Shown in pieces: positions 51,281 through 60,101 of a DNA stretch of 64,000 bases (positions are counted from its first letter, which is position 1; every line of letters starts with the position of its first letter). The notes below the pieces were generated by a model. The model saw only the letters and a program-made list of their open reading frames with translations. It made no database searches and was not told the DNA's origin. The DNA comes from Novosphingobium profundi. GTDB lineage: Bacteria > Pseudomonadota > Alphaproteobacteria > Sphingomonadales > Sphingomonadaceae. A program made the translations under genes and the position numbers. The DNA is taken from the NCBI RefSeq assembly GCF_018491765.1, contig NZ_JABWCU010000021.1:45512-109511 (forward strand), read 5' to 3'.

Positions 51281-53731
51281 ATGCGAAATACGACCAGTCC
51301 CATTCGTTCGACCCGGCACCTTGCCTCCGCATCGGCGCTGGCGACCAGCTTCGTCCTCATTGCCCTGTCGCAGCCGGCCTGGGCCGCGCAGGCCGGCGAT
51401 ACCGCCGCGGAAAAAGAAAAGGCGCAGGCCAAGGAAATCTCGGGCGACATCGTGGTCACCGCGCGCAAGCGCGAGGAGGACATCCTCGAGGTGCCCGTCA
51501 CGATCAGCGCGCTCACCGCCGAGCAGCTCGAGCAGCGCGGCGTCAAGAGCATCTCGGACGCGCTTCAGGCCGCGCCCGGCGTCAACGTTGCCGACGCCAG
51601 CGCGGGCGGCGGCCACGCCGACCGCTCGTTCCAGCAGATCAACTTGCGCGGCTTCACGCCCACATCGGCGCTGGCGGTGACGACGTCGATGTTCATCGAC
51701 GGCGTGCCGGTGTCCTCGCCGACCGCGATCACCGCGATCGCCGACCCCGCGCGCATCGAAGTGCTCAAGGGCCCGCAGAGTGCCTATTTCGGGCGCAACA
51801 CCTTTGCCGGCGCGGTCAACGTGGTGACCAAGGAGCCGACCGGTGAATGGGGCGGCGATGCCACGCTGATGTACGGCACCCGCAAGAATTTCCAGATCAA
51901 GGGCGCGCTCGAGGGCTCGATCGTGGGCGATGCGCTGACCTTCCGCGTGACCGGCAACCATTGGGAGAAGGGCGGCACGTGGACCAATGCGGCGACCGGC
52001 GAGAAGCTGGGCCGCCAGTCGAGCACCAACGGCACGCTGCTCATCGTCGCCAAGCCCACCGACAGCCTGACCATCAAGCTGTTTGGCATGCTCGACACCG
52101 ACGACGACGGCCCGGGCGCGCAGACCCGCCTGCTCGCCTATGACGTCGACGGCGGCGACCAGACCTTCGTCAGCCAGTCGAACTGCACGGTGAACGGCAA
52201 TCCGACCTTCTGCGGCACGATCAAGGGCCTGGTGAACCCGGTCGCGGCGATGACCTTCAACAGCGCCTGGATCAAGGACCTGCTCGCCACCAAGAGCGCG
52301 GATCGCCTTGTCGGGCCTGACAACGCGGTCGAAGGCTACGGCCTGCTGCGCCACACCCAGCACTTCCACGCGACGATGGACTACGAGCTCAACTCGCAGC
52401 TCTCGCTCAGCCTGCTGGGCGGCTACAACCACGAGGAGTGGAGCCAGCTGACCGAGCTCTCGCTGCTCGACATGACCGGCGTTGCCAACAGCGCCGCAGC
52501 CTACAGCACCAATTCGCTCGATCCCGACTATTACAGCTACCCCTACTACATCGACGCGATCCAGAAGGACTATTCGCTCGAAGGGCGCCTGAACTACGAC
52601 TTCGGCGCGCTGCACGGGGTGGTCGGCGCCAGCTGGCTCGATGCGCGCCAGCAGACTGGCGGCGGCTACTTCAGCTACGGTTCGGCTGGCGATCCGCTGT
52701 TCTTCACCGGAGGCGAGAACCGCGCGCGCACGTTCGGCGGCTTCTTCGGGGCGACCTGGGACATGACCGAGACGCTCTCGGCCAGTGTCGAGGGGCGCTA
52801 CCAGATCGACACGATCACCGCCTACAACACCGACGGATCCGAACTGCTCACCCAGAGCTACCGCAACTTCCTGCCGCGCGCGATCGTCAACTTCCAGTAC
52901 ACGCCGGACCACATGGTCTATGCCTCCTGGGCCAAGGGCGTGAACCCGGGTGCGTTCAACAGTGCGCTGCTCGGGTACTCGGAATCGGTCCAGCAGCAGC
53001 TCGCCGATGCCGGGCTCAAGCTGGCGGTCGATCCCGAGAAGGTCACCAACTACGAACTGGGGGCCAAGGGCCGTCTCTTCGGCGGCGCGATGGTCTACCA
53101 GGTGGCGGCCTACTACGACCAGTGGCGCAACCAGATGAACACCATCTACCAGGCGGTCTACAACGACGAGTCGAACAGCTACGACTTCGTGGGTGGCACC
53201 GCCAACACCGGTTCGGTGGACTTGTGGGGCCTCGAGATCCAGACGATCACCAACCCGGCCGACTTCATCACCATCGAGGCGGCGGGCGCGCTCAACGACA
53301 GCTCGATCAAGTCCTACGTCAATCCCACGCTGACCACGCTGACCGGCACCGACGACTTCACCGGCAATGAGATGCCGCTCGCCTCGAAGTGGTCGGCCAA
53401 TGTGGGGGTCACCTTCCATGGCGACCTCGACGAGACGACGACCTGGTTCTGGCGCACCGACTGGAACTTCAAGTCGGGCGTGTGGTCGAGCGCGGCGAAC
53501 CTGGCGCGCACGGCCGACCGCCACGTCTTCAACACCCGCGTGGGGATCGATGCCGGCAGCGTCTCGGTCCAGTTCTTCCTGAACAACGTGCTCAACGACA
53601 AGACCTTCACCGGCCTTTACGACAACTGGACGATCGATCCGGCGAGCAGCCACTACGCCGCCTATTCGGCGCTTCATGCCGGCCTGCCCGAACTGCGTAC
53701 GTTCGGGATGCAGATCGGCAAGAAGTTCTGA
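51281..53731 (+). CDS. TonB-dependent receptor (outer membrane)
   Basis: The 816 residues begin with a long signal peptide (about 1-35, SVLIALSQPAWA-like end: VLIALSQPAWAAQ). A TonB-box region (DIVVTARKREE, about 57-67) and plug follow (VTISALTAEQLEQRGV, INLRGFTPTSALAVTTSMF, EVLKGPQSAYFGRNTFAGAVNV). The beta-barrel ends ELRTFGMQIGKKF with a terminal Phe. The substrate is unknown. The secreted esterase gene downstream may act on the same compound. The gene has a long AT-rich leader with repeated boxes, suggesting tight control. Confidence 0.93.
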   Translation: MRNTTSPIRSTRHLASASALATSFVLIALSQPAWAAQAGDTAAEKEKAQAKEISGDIVVTARKREEDILEVPVTISALTAEQLEQRGVKSISDALQAAPGVNVADASAGGGHADRSFQQINLRGFTPTSALAVTTSMFIDGVPVSSPTAITAIADPARIEVLKGPQSAYFGRNTFAGAVNVVTKEPTGEWGGDATLMYGTRKNFQIKGALEGSIVGDALTFRVTGNHWEKGGTWTNAATGEKLGRQSSTNGTLLIVAKPTDSLTIKLFGMLDTDDDGPGAQTRLLAYDVDGGDQTFVSQSNCTVNGNPTFCGTIKGLVNPVAAMTFNSAWIKDLLATKSADRLVGPDNAVEGYGLLRHTQHFHATMDYELNSQLSLSLLGGYNHEEWSQLTELSLLDMTGVANSAAAYSTNSLDPDYYSYPYYIDAIQKDYSLEGRLNYDFGALHGVVGASWLDARQQTGGGYFSYGSAGDPLFFTGGENRARTFGGFFGATWDMTETLSASVEGRYQIDTITAYNTDGSELLTQSYRNFLPRAIVNFQYTPDHMVYASWAKGVNPGAFNSALLGYSESVQQQLADAGLKLAVDPEKVTNYELGAKGRLFGGAMVYQVAAYYDQWRNQMNTIYQAVYNDESNSYDFVGGTANTGSVDLWGLEIQTITNPADFITIEAAGALNDSSIKSYVNPTLTTLTGTDDFTGNEMPLASKWSANVGVTFHGDLDETTTWFWRTDWNFKSGVWSSAANLARTADRHVFNTRVGIDAGSVSVQFFLNNVLNDKTFTGLYDNWTIDPASSHYAAYSALHAGLPELRTFGMQIGKKF

Positions 53732-53826
53732 GCGGGCAGGGGGCGTTCGCGCGGGGTAAGAGCCTGACCTCTCCTCGCCTGCGCGCGGGCGCCCCTTGTT
53801 CATCCTTTACCTGATCCGGATTACCC

Positions 53827-53863
53827 GGCGCCCGCGCGTGGCCTTTGGACCGCGCCGGGCGCC
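53827..53863 (+). terminator. GC-rich hairpin between TonB receptor and esterase
   Basis: GGCGCCCG (53827-53834) pairs with CGGGCGCC (53856-53863), and inner CGCG arms extend the stem past a one-base bulge. It sits 95 bases after the receptor stop and just before the esterase ribosome site. There is no T-run, so partial termination or a leader hairpin are both possible. Confidence 0.35.
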
Positions 53864-53878
53864 TTGGTGGAGATTTTG

Positions 53879-55099
53879 ATGACCTGCATGATCCGCAAGG
53901 CCCTTTGCGCCGCTGCTCTTTTCGCGTCCGTTCCGGCTGCGGCGCAACCGGCGAACCCGGCACCTGCCTCAGCGGCGAAGGCCTGTGATGCGCCATGGTT
54001 CCCGGGCATGCCTTCGCCCTATGCCTCGAGCGAGGTTGCGGGCGATGGCCGGGTCACCTTCCGCTTCTGCGCGCCCAACGCCAAGGCGGTGCGCGTGACG
54101 AGCGGCGATGCGGGCGCGGCGATCCCGCAGAGCTTTGATCCGTCCGCGCCCTCGGGCCTCGCCATGACGCGCGATGCGGGCGGCTTGTGGTCGGTCACCA
54201 CCGCGCAGCCGCTTGCGCCGGGAAGCTACCGCTATTCCTTCCTCGTCGACGGTGTGCGCACCGCCGATCCGCGCGCGCGCGACTGGTCGCAGCCGGTGCT
54301 GGGCATCGAGGCGGTGGTCGAAGTCCCCGGTGCACCGCTCGAGCAATGGCAGCCGGGCATTGCCCATGGCATGGTGACGACGCTGAACTACTGGTCCAAG
54401 GCCACGAACAGCCTGCGCCGCGCGCATGTCTACACGCCGCCCGGCTACATGGCCGGAAGCGGGCGCTACCCGGTGCTCTACCTCGTCCACGGCGCGGGCG
54501 ACAGCGACGACAGCTGGACCAGCGAGGGCCGCGTCGATCGGATCCTCGACAACCTGATCGCGGCGGGCAAGGTCAAGCCGATGCTGGTGGTCATGCCCGC
54601 CGGGCACACCCCCGATTATCCGGGCAAGGACCTGTGGCGCGACCACAGCTTCGGCGAGGATTTGACGCAGGTCCTGATCCCGCTTGTCGACGGCCAGTTC
54701 CGCACGCTTGCCAAGGCGGACGCGCGCGCGATGGCGGGGCTTTCGATGGGTGGTTTCCTCACCCTCAACGAAGGGCTGGTGCGGCCGGACACGTTCCACT
54801 GGATCGGCGTGTTCTCCATGGGGCTGGGCATCGGGATGACGCCCGAGGTCGATACCGCGCAGCTCGCGCGCTACGAGAAGGACAATGCCGCGCACCTTGC
54901 GCAGGCGGCCAGCGACATGCATCTCGTCTACTACGCGATCGGGCGCGAGGACTTCATCTACCCCCACATCGGTCCGACGCGCGACCTGCTCGAGCGCTAC
55001 CACATCGCGACCACCTACCACGAGAGCGATGGCGGCCACACCTGGGACAACTGGCGTGACTATCTTGCCGATTTCGCCCCGCGCTTGTTCAGACCGTGA
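53879..55099 (+). CDS. secreted esterase with N-terminal CBM48-like domain (CE1/Fes-like)
   Basis: The ATG at 53879, with GGAGA just upstream, gives 406 residues and a signal peptide (ALCAAALFASVPAAAQ). Residues 40-140 form an early-set/CBM48-like beta domain (RVTFRFCAPNAKAVRVTSG, APGSYRYSFLVDG). An alpha/beta-hydrolase esterase domain follows (about 165-405), with LYLVHGAGDSDDSW, the nucleophile in AGLSMGGF and the catalytic His in SDGGHTWDNW. Homologues release acyl or feruloyl groups from plant polysaccharides or hydrolyse siderophore esters. Its neighbour TonB receptor makes either idea plausible. The 3' end overlaps pncB by 11 bases on the opposite strand. Confidence 0.88.
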   Translation: MTCMIRKALCAAALFASVPAAAQPANPAPASAAKACDAPWFPGMPSPYASSEVAGDGRVTFRFCAPNAKAVRVTSGDAGAAIPQSFDPSAPSGLAMTRDAGGLWSVTTAQPLAPGSYRYSFLVDGVRTADPRARDWSQPVLGIEAVVEVPGAPLEQWQPGIAHGMVTTLNYWSKATNSLRRAHVYTPPGYMAGSGRYPVLYLVHGAGDSDDSWTSEGRVDRILDNLIAAGKVKPMLVVMPAGHTPDYPGKDLWRDHSFGEDLTQVLIPLVDGQFRTLAKADARAMAGLSMGGFLTLNEGLVRPDTFHWIGVFSMGLGIGMTPEVDTAQLARYEKDNAAHLAQAASDMHLVYYAIGREDFIYPHIGPTRDLLERYHIATTYHESDGGHTWDNWRDYLADFAPRLFRP

Positions 55100-56393
55100 C
55101 CGCGCTTCGCGCGCGTCCGGCCTCGCCGAAGACCTTGAGGTAGCGCGCCACTTCGTGCGGGTCCCCGGTGGTCTTGGCGGGGTTGTCCGAAAGCTTGACC
55201 GCCGGGCGTCCCCCGGCCTCGGTCACCTTGCAGACGAGCGAGATCGGTTCGAGCCCGGTCTCGCCGTCGGGAGCGCAGCCGCGAAAGTCGTTGGTGAGGT
55301 TGGTACCCCAACCAAAGCTCATCCGCACGCGGCCATGAAAGTGGCGGTAGGTGGCCTCGATCGTGTCGATGTCCATGCCGTCGGAGAAGATCAGCAGCTT
55401 CTCGCGCGGGTCGACGCCGTGCTGCTCCCACCAGCGGATGATCTCCTCGCCGCCTTCGATCGGGGGCGCGCTGTCGGGCCTGAAGCCGGTCCAGTTCGCC
55501 AGCCAGGCGGGCGCGTTCTCCAGGAAGGCGGCGGTTCCGAAGGCATCGGGCAGCGCGATCAGGAGATTGCCGTTGTAGTGGCGCTGCCACTCGTCCAGCA
55601 CCTGGTAGGGCGCGCGGGCGAGCGCGGCGTCGTCCTTGGCCAGCGCGGCGGCGACCATCGGCAATTCGTGCGCGTTGGTGCCGATCGCCTCAAGGTCGGC
55701 GTCCATGGCCAGGAGCACGTTGGAAGTGCCGATGAAGCGGTCGCCCAGCCCCTCCTTCAGCGCTTCGACGCACCAGCGCTGCCACAGGAAGCCGTGGCGC
55801 CGCCGGGTGCCGAAATCGGAGATGACGACATCGGGCAGAAGCCGCAGCCGCTCGACCTTCTCCCACAGCTTGGCCTTGGCGCGCGCGTAGAGCACGTCGA
55901 GCGCGAACTTGCCCCGGCCCTGCATCGCTGCGCGCGATTTCAGCTCGTTGACGATCGCCAGCGCGGGGATTTCCCACATCGTGGTGTGGGTCCAGGGCCC
56001 CTCGAAGCTGAGCTCGTACTGCCCGTCGCGAACGCCGAGCTCGTAGGGGGGCAGGCGGAACTCGCCGAGCCAGGCGATGAAGTCGGGGCTGAACATCTGC
56101 TGCTTGCCGTAGAAGCTGTTGCCCGCCAACCAGATCAGCTCCTTCTTGGTGAAGCGCAGGCCGCGTGCGAAATCGAGCTGCGCGCGAAGCTCGCCCTCGT
56201 CGATGATTTCGGCGAGGCGCACCGTATGGGTGCGATTGATGAGCGAGAAGGTCGCCTGCACGTGCGGGTGAATGTGCTGGATCATCTGCAGCATGAGCAG
56301 CTTGTAGAAGTCGGTGTCGAGCAGGCTGCGCACGATCGGGTCGAGCCGGAAGTTGTGGTCGTAGGTGCGCTGCGCGATGTTGGTGACGGTCAT
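55089..56393 (-). CDS. pncB: nicotinate phosphoribosyltransferase
   Basis: The 434 residues match the NAPRTase family over full length: LLDTDFYKLLMLQ at the start, AGNSFYGKQQMFSPDF, EGPWTHTTMWEIPALAIVNEL, and phosphoribosyl-binding segments DFGTRRRHGFLWQ and FIGTSNVLLAMD. The enzyme makes nicotinate mononucleotide from nicotinate and PRPP, an NAD salvage step in the cytoplasm. The ATG at 56393 follows a 195-base gap, so it has its own promoter. Having an NAD-salvage gene here fits a large replicon with housekeeping-like cargo. Confidence 0.95.
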   Translation of the reverse strand: MTVTNIAQRTYDHNFRLDPIVRSLLDTDFYKLLMLQMIQHIHPHVQATFSLINRTHTVRLAEIIDEGELRAQLDFARGLRFTKKELIWLAGNSFYGKQQMFSPDFIAWLGEFRLPPYELGVRDGQYELSFEGPWTHTTMWEIPALAIVNELKSRAAMQGRGKFALDVLYARAKAKLWEKVERLRLLPDVVISDFGTRRRHGFLWQRWCVEALKEGLGDRFIGTSNVLLAMDADLEAIGTNAHELPMVAAALAKDDAALARAPYQVLDEWQRHYNGNLLIALPDAFGTAAFLENAPAWLANWTGFRPDSAPPIEGGEEIIRWWEQHGVDPREKLLIFSDGMDIDTIEATYRHFHGRVRMSFGWGTNLTNDFRGCAPDGETGLEPISLVCKVTEAGGRPAVKLSDNPAKTTGDPHEVARYLKVFGEAGRARSAVTV

Positions 56394-56588
56394 GCCTCCA
56401 CCCTTAGACGATTGCGCGCGCCATGTTTAATTTTTGCAGGCGGGTGGAAGCGGGGCAGGGCCGATGCGCTGCCAGGGCGGGCCGATGGCTTCGCGCAGCC
56501 GGCCGGGATCGTGACCGCGCACTGTCGCGCGGGCGTCATCTTCGCCGCTTAGGCAAGGCCCCGGTTTGCCTGCGACACGAGAATTCCC

Positions 56589-58094
56589 ATGACCCATCCC
56601 GCCCACCGCCCGGGCCGTCCGGCCAGCGCGCTGGCGCGCGAGGCGCGGCTTCTTGCTTATTCCTCGGGCAATTTCGGGAAGGCGCTCGTCTTTTCGGGCG
56701 CGGACATGACGATCCTGTTCCTGCTGACCGACCTGCTCGGGCTGGGAGCGGGGGAGGCCGGCGCGCTGATGCTCGTCGCGCTGGCCGGCGATCTCGTCTT
56801 CGATCTGGTCGCCGCGGCGCTGGTGATCCGTCTCAGGCGCCAGGGGCGCGGCTATCGCTGGATGGTCATGGCGGGCGCGGTGCCCTGCGCGCTCGCCTTC
56901 GCGATGCTTTATGCGATGCCCGCGAGCGGCCTTCGGCAGGGCGGACTGCTGGCGCTGGCGATGCTGGTGTTTCGCGGCGCCTACGCGGTGATCGACGTGC
57001 CGCACAACGCGCTCATGGCGCAGATGACCCACGACAGCCGCGCGCGGGGCCGCGTCTCGGGCTATCGACTGGGGTTCAGCACGGCGAGTTCCTTGTGCCT
57101 TGCCCTGGTGCTGGCCCCGCTCGTCCAGCAGGCTGCGCGCAGCCGCGCCTTCGCGGCGCTGGCCCTGACCGGCGCGGGCGCGGGCGCGCTGTTCGCTCTG
57201 ACCATGGCGCTGTGCGTGCTGGCGAGCGGACGCACGGCCTCCAGTTCGGCGCGCGCGGCCGGTGAGGACACGATCCGCGTGCCCTTGCGCGATCCGCTGG
57301 TCGTGGGGCTTGGCCTCCTCGCGCTCATCACCGGTTTCGCGATGCCGACGTTCGGGCGCATGGTGCTTTACATCGGGACCTACGTGGTCGCTCGCGGTGA
57401 CCTCGTGCCCACGCTGCTCCTGGCGATGACCGGGGGGCAGTTCGCGGGCGTGCTCGTCTGGACCGCGCTCACCGCGCGGCTCGACCAGGCCCGCGTGCTG
57501 GTTCTGGGGCATGGCGTGAGCGCCTTCGGGCTGCTCCTGTTCGGCCTGTGCCTTGGCCATCCACCGGCGCTGGTGCCCTGCGCGGCGGTGATCGGCTTCG
57601 GGCTTGCGGCGGTGTTCATGCTGCCCTGGGGGCTGCTCGCCAACGCGGTCGATTTCCTGGCGCTGCGCCATGGGAGGCGGCTGGAGACCGGGCTCTTCGC
57701 CGCCTACCTCGTCGCGGTCAAGGCAAGCGGGGCGGCAGCCACTGCGCTTGTCGGCTATTTGCTGGGCGCGCTCGGCTACGTGCCGGGAGCCGGGCAGACG
57801 CCGCAGGTCCTGGCCGCGATGCTCGGCCTTGGCCTCGGCCTGCCGCTCACCGGTTCGCTGGCCGCCTTTGCGCTGTTGCCGCGCTTCGCGCTCGGCCACG
57901 CGCGGCACGCGCGCGTGCGCACCGCGCTCGAGCGTCGCGCTCAGCCGGGCGCCGAGCCGGTCTCGGGGTTGAAGCGCGGATTGGCGAAGTCGATCGGCGA
58001 GGGCTCGACCTTGGCGGGCGGCGCCGCGCTCTCGGCCCAGGCGCGGCAGAGCATGTCGCGCAGCATCGCCGCGCCCGCCGCGGTGCGCTCGTAG
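56589..58094 (+). CDS. MFS transporter, GPH (MelB-like) type, with an unusually long C-terminal tail
   Basis: This 501-residue carrier has twelve predicted helices. Features of the glycoside-pentoside-hexuronide symporters are seen: LLAYSSGNFGKALVF at the start, and AYAVIDVPHNALMAQMTHDSRARGRVSGYR in the helix 4-5 region (residues about 136-165). After the last helix (about residue 440) the frame runs on for some 55 residues, antisense to the end of the S1/P1 gene (154-base overlap), with a composition unlike a real domain. The true function is probably cation- or proton-linked uptake of a sugar or related metabolite. The tail may be read-through after loss of an earlier stop. Confidence 0.82.
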   Translation: MTHPAHRPGRPASALAREARLLAYSSGNFGKALVFSGADMTILFLLTDLLGLGAGEAGALMLVALAGDLVFDLVAAALVIRLRRQGRGYRWMVMAGAVPCALAFAMLYAMPASGLRQGGLLALAMLVFRGAYAVIDVPHNALMAQMTHDSRARGRVSGYRLGFSTASSLCLALVLAPLVQQAARSRAFAALALTGAGAGALFALTMALCVLASGRTASSSARAAGEDTIRVPLRDPLVVGLGLLALITGFAMPTFGRMVLYIGTYVVARGDLVPTLLLAMTGGQFAGVLVWTALTARLDQARVLVLGHGVSAFGLLLFGLCLGHPPALVPCAAVIGFGLAAVFMLPWGLLANAVDFLALRHGRRLETGLFAAYLVAVKASGAAATALVGYLLGALGYVPGAGQTPQVLAAMLGLGLGLPLTGSLAAFALLPRFALGHARHARVRTALERRAQPGAEPVSGLKRGLAKSIGEGSTLAGGAALSAQARQSMSRSIAAPAAVRS

Positions 58095-58924
58095 ACCATT
58101 GCGCGCACGTCCTTGTCCGCGAAGTTTGCAAAGGCGTCGCGCTGCTCGAGCGCGAAGACCTCGCCCACTTTGTCGCCCGAGGTATCGAGATAGGCGAGCA
58201 CCGCGTCGAACATGTCGCCCGAGGTGCGCGCGGGCGCGGGAATGCGCGGGGCGATGTCGGCCACTGTCAGGTCGATGCCGTCGACGAAGCGGCTCTCGAA
58301 GCGGCCGTGGACGCTGCGATCGGTGGTATAGCCGTGGGGGTTGGGGCCGCGCCAGCCGTCGCTGCTGACCGAATCGTGCATCGGGTTGGCGCCGTCGCCG
58401 ATGTAGTGGCCAAGGCGAATGACGTCGAAGGTGCAGTTGCGCTCGGCCACCGAGGCGTCTTCGCCCTGCGTCTTGGCGGCGCGGACCTGGCGCATGCACA
58501 CGACAATGCGCTGGTAGGCCTCGATCGCGGCGTAGGGCAGCGTTCCGGTCCAGCGCACGTTGGTGCGCGCGGCGGTAGCGGGATCGGTGTCCTTGATCGC
58601 TTCGTAATGCTTGTAGAGCGCGATCACGAATTCGTAGCGCGAGCGCGGGATCGGGCGCAGCCAGGTGAACTGCTCGCGAAACCAGCCGTGATTGGGGTCT
58701 TCCTCGATCTTGGAGAAGTTCTGGTCGTTGCCGCGCCAGCTGTCGGGGAGCGAGGCGGAGGCACCGATGTAGTCCTCGTAGGCGCGCAGGAACGTCGGGC
58801 CGTCCTCGGGAATGGCCTCGATCGCGGCGCGGTCGATCACGGCGTGGGCGCGCCCGCCCCAGGCGAACGCTGGGGCGGGAACGAGGGTGACACCGGCAAG
58901 GGCGGCGAGAAGGAGAGTGCGCAT
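57941..58924 (-). CDS. secreted S1/P1-nuclease or zinc phospholipase C-like enzyme
   Basis: The ATG at 58924 gives 327 residues. The signal peptide ends AFA, leaving mature Trp22 (WGGRAH), as in S1/P1 nucleases, where the N-terminal Trp ligates zinc. HYIGDGANPMHDSV has the H-x3-D-x4-H zinc pattern, and FESRFVDGID fits the second metal part. These enzymes cleave single-stranded nucleic acids or phospholipids outside the cytoplasm. It is the third of three minus-strand genes (receptor, YdcF-like, nuclease), 16 bases after the YdcF-like gene, so they form an operon for scavenging a phosphate-containing polymer or lipid, by inference. Confidence 0.78.
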   Translation of the reverse strand: MRTLLLAALAGVTLVPAPAFAWGGRAHAVIDRAAIEAIPEDGPTFLRAYEDYIGASASLPDSWRGNDQNFSKIEEDPNHGWFREQFTWLRPIPRSRYEFVIALYKHYEAIKDTDPATAARTNVRWTGTLPYAAIEAYQRIVVCMRQVRAAKTQGEDASVAERNCTFDVIRLGHYIGDGANPMHDSVSSDGWRGPNPHGYTTDRSVHGRFESRFVDGIDLTVADIAPRIPAPARTSGDMFDAVLAYLDTSGDKVGEVFALEQRDAFANFADKDVRAMVYERTAAGAAMLRDMLCRAWAESAAPPAKVEPSPIDFANPRFNPETGSAPG

Positions 58925-58940
58925 CGAGGACGGCTCCGGT

Positions 58941-60101
58941 TCAGGGGTCGAGTGGGTCGCGCGGGTCGACCCTGGCGGAAAGGGCGGACGGGCGGAATTC
59001 GAGTTCGGTGGAGGCAAGCCGCTTGCCAATGGTGCCTGGCTGGTAGCCGAGCTCGGCCGCATTGCGCGCGGTGAACGCCGCGCTTTCGACATAGGCGCTC
59101 TGCTCGGGGTTGCAGACCAGGAGAGCGTCCCTGGCGAGCGGGGCGCCCAGCGCCATCAACAGGCGCGCGGCGTTGCGCAAGTTGGTCGTGGTGTGGCGCG
59201 CGTAAGGTTCGATCACGATGGCCTCGGCAGGCACGCCGTAGCGTTCGATCAGCGCGCGGCGCATTTCCACCGCTTCGGCAAAGGGCGTTGCGCGCGGGTG
59301 GGCGTGGCCGCCGGTAAGGATCAGGAAGGGCGCCTCGCCGCGCGCAAAGCGCTGCGCGGCAAGCCGCACGTGGTACATGCCGTAAGGGCTGAGCGCCTGG
59401 CCCTCGACTTCGGGGCCCACGCCGGTGACGACGAGCGCGCTGTAGCGGTAGCGTGTCCAGTCGATCGTCCTGGCGCGGGCGAAGGCGGGGGCGTTGAGGC
59501 CCTCGTCGTCGGGCGCGAAGGCGATCGCGTCGGTGCGCCCGGCGCCGTCGAGCAGCGCCAGCGCGAAGTCGAGGCTGGGGTCGAGCGGCTGGAGCGAATG
59601 TGCGCGCGGGGCCTGTGCCAACCAGGTGGCGGCCTGGAGGCGGGCGTGGCGCTCTTGCGCGTCGAGCGCACCGGACCCGTCGATCGCGGGATAGCGTGGC
59701 AGCTCGCCGAGGCCGTAGGTGCGCACGATGGTGTCGATCCCCTCCAGTTCGCGGGTAACTTGTCCATCGGCGTCCGGGGTCGGCACGGCGGCGGCGAGGC
59801 GCGTGATCTCGTCCTCGCTCCACTCCATCGCCTGGGCGAGGCAGGTGAGGTCCGTGCCGCAAACCTCACGCCGCTCGGAGCGGGCGCGCAGCAGCGCTGT
59901 GATGGCGGGCTGCGCCTTCAGCGCGGTCACCGCGCCCGGATCGCGCCCGAGTGCGTCGAGCCGGGGAAACAGCCGGGCGGAGAGGCGCTCGGTCGTGGCA
60001 TCGCGGACGGTCTGCGCCTGGGCGCAGACCGATGCGAGGCAGAGCGCGGCGGCCAGCGCGGCGGGGAGCGCCGCCACCGGCCGTCGGGGGCTCTTGCGCA
60101 T
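58941..60101 (-). CDS. YdcF/DUF218-family exported protein
   Basis: The 386 residues have a signal peptide (AALPAALAAALCLASVCAQA) and a C-terminal DUF218 domain (about 225-365): YSALVVTGVG, PFLILTGGHAHPRATPFAEAVEMRRAL, and YGVPAEAIVIEPYARHTTTNLRNA, the acidic/His/Thr/Asn pattern of YdcF and SanA. The N-terminal 200 residues are helical and unassigned. The start overlaps the receptor stop by one base (TAATG), so the two are coupled. Biochemical function of the family is poorly defined; envelope or S-adenosylmethionine-binding roles have been proposed. Confidence 0.85.
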   Translation of the reverse strand: MRKSPRRPVAALPAALAAALCLASVCAQAQTVRDATTERLSARLFPRLDALGRDPGAVTALKAQPAITALLRARSERREVCGTDLTCLAQAMEWSEDEITRLAAAVPTPDADGQVTRELEGIDTIVRTYGLGELPRYPAIDGSGALDAQERHARLQAATWLAQAPRAHSLQPLDPSLDFALALLDGAGRTDAIAFAPDDEGLNAPAFARARTIDWTRYRYSALVVTGVGPEVEGQALSPYGMYHVRLAAQRFARGEAPFLILTGGHAHPRATPFAEAVEMRRALIERYGVPAEAIVIEPYARHTTTNLRNAARLLMALGAPLARDALLVCNPEQSAYVESAAFTARNAAELGYQPGTIGKRLASTELEFRPSALSARVDPRDPLDP

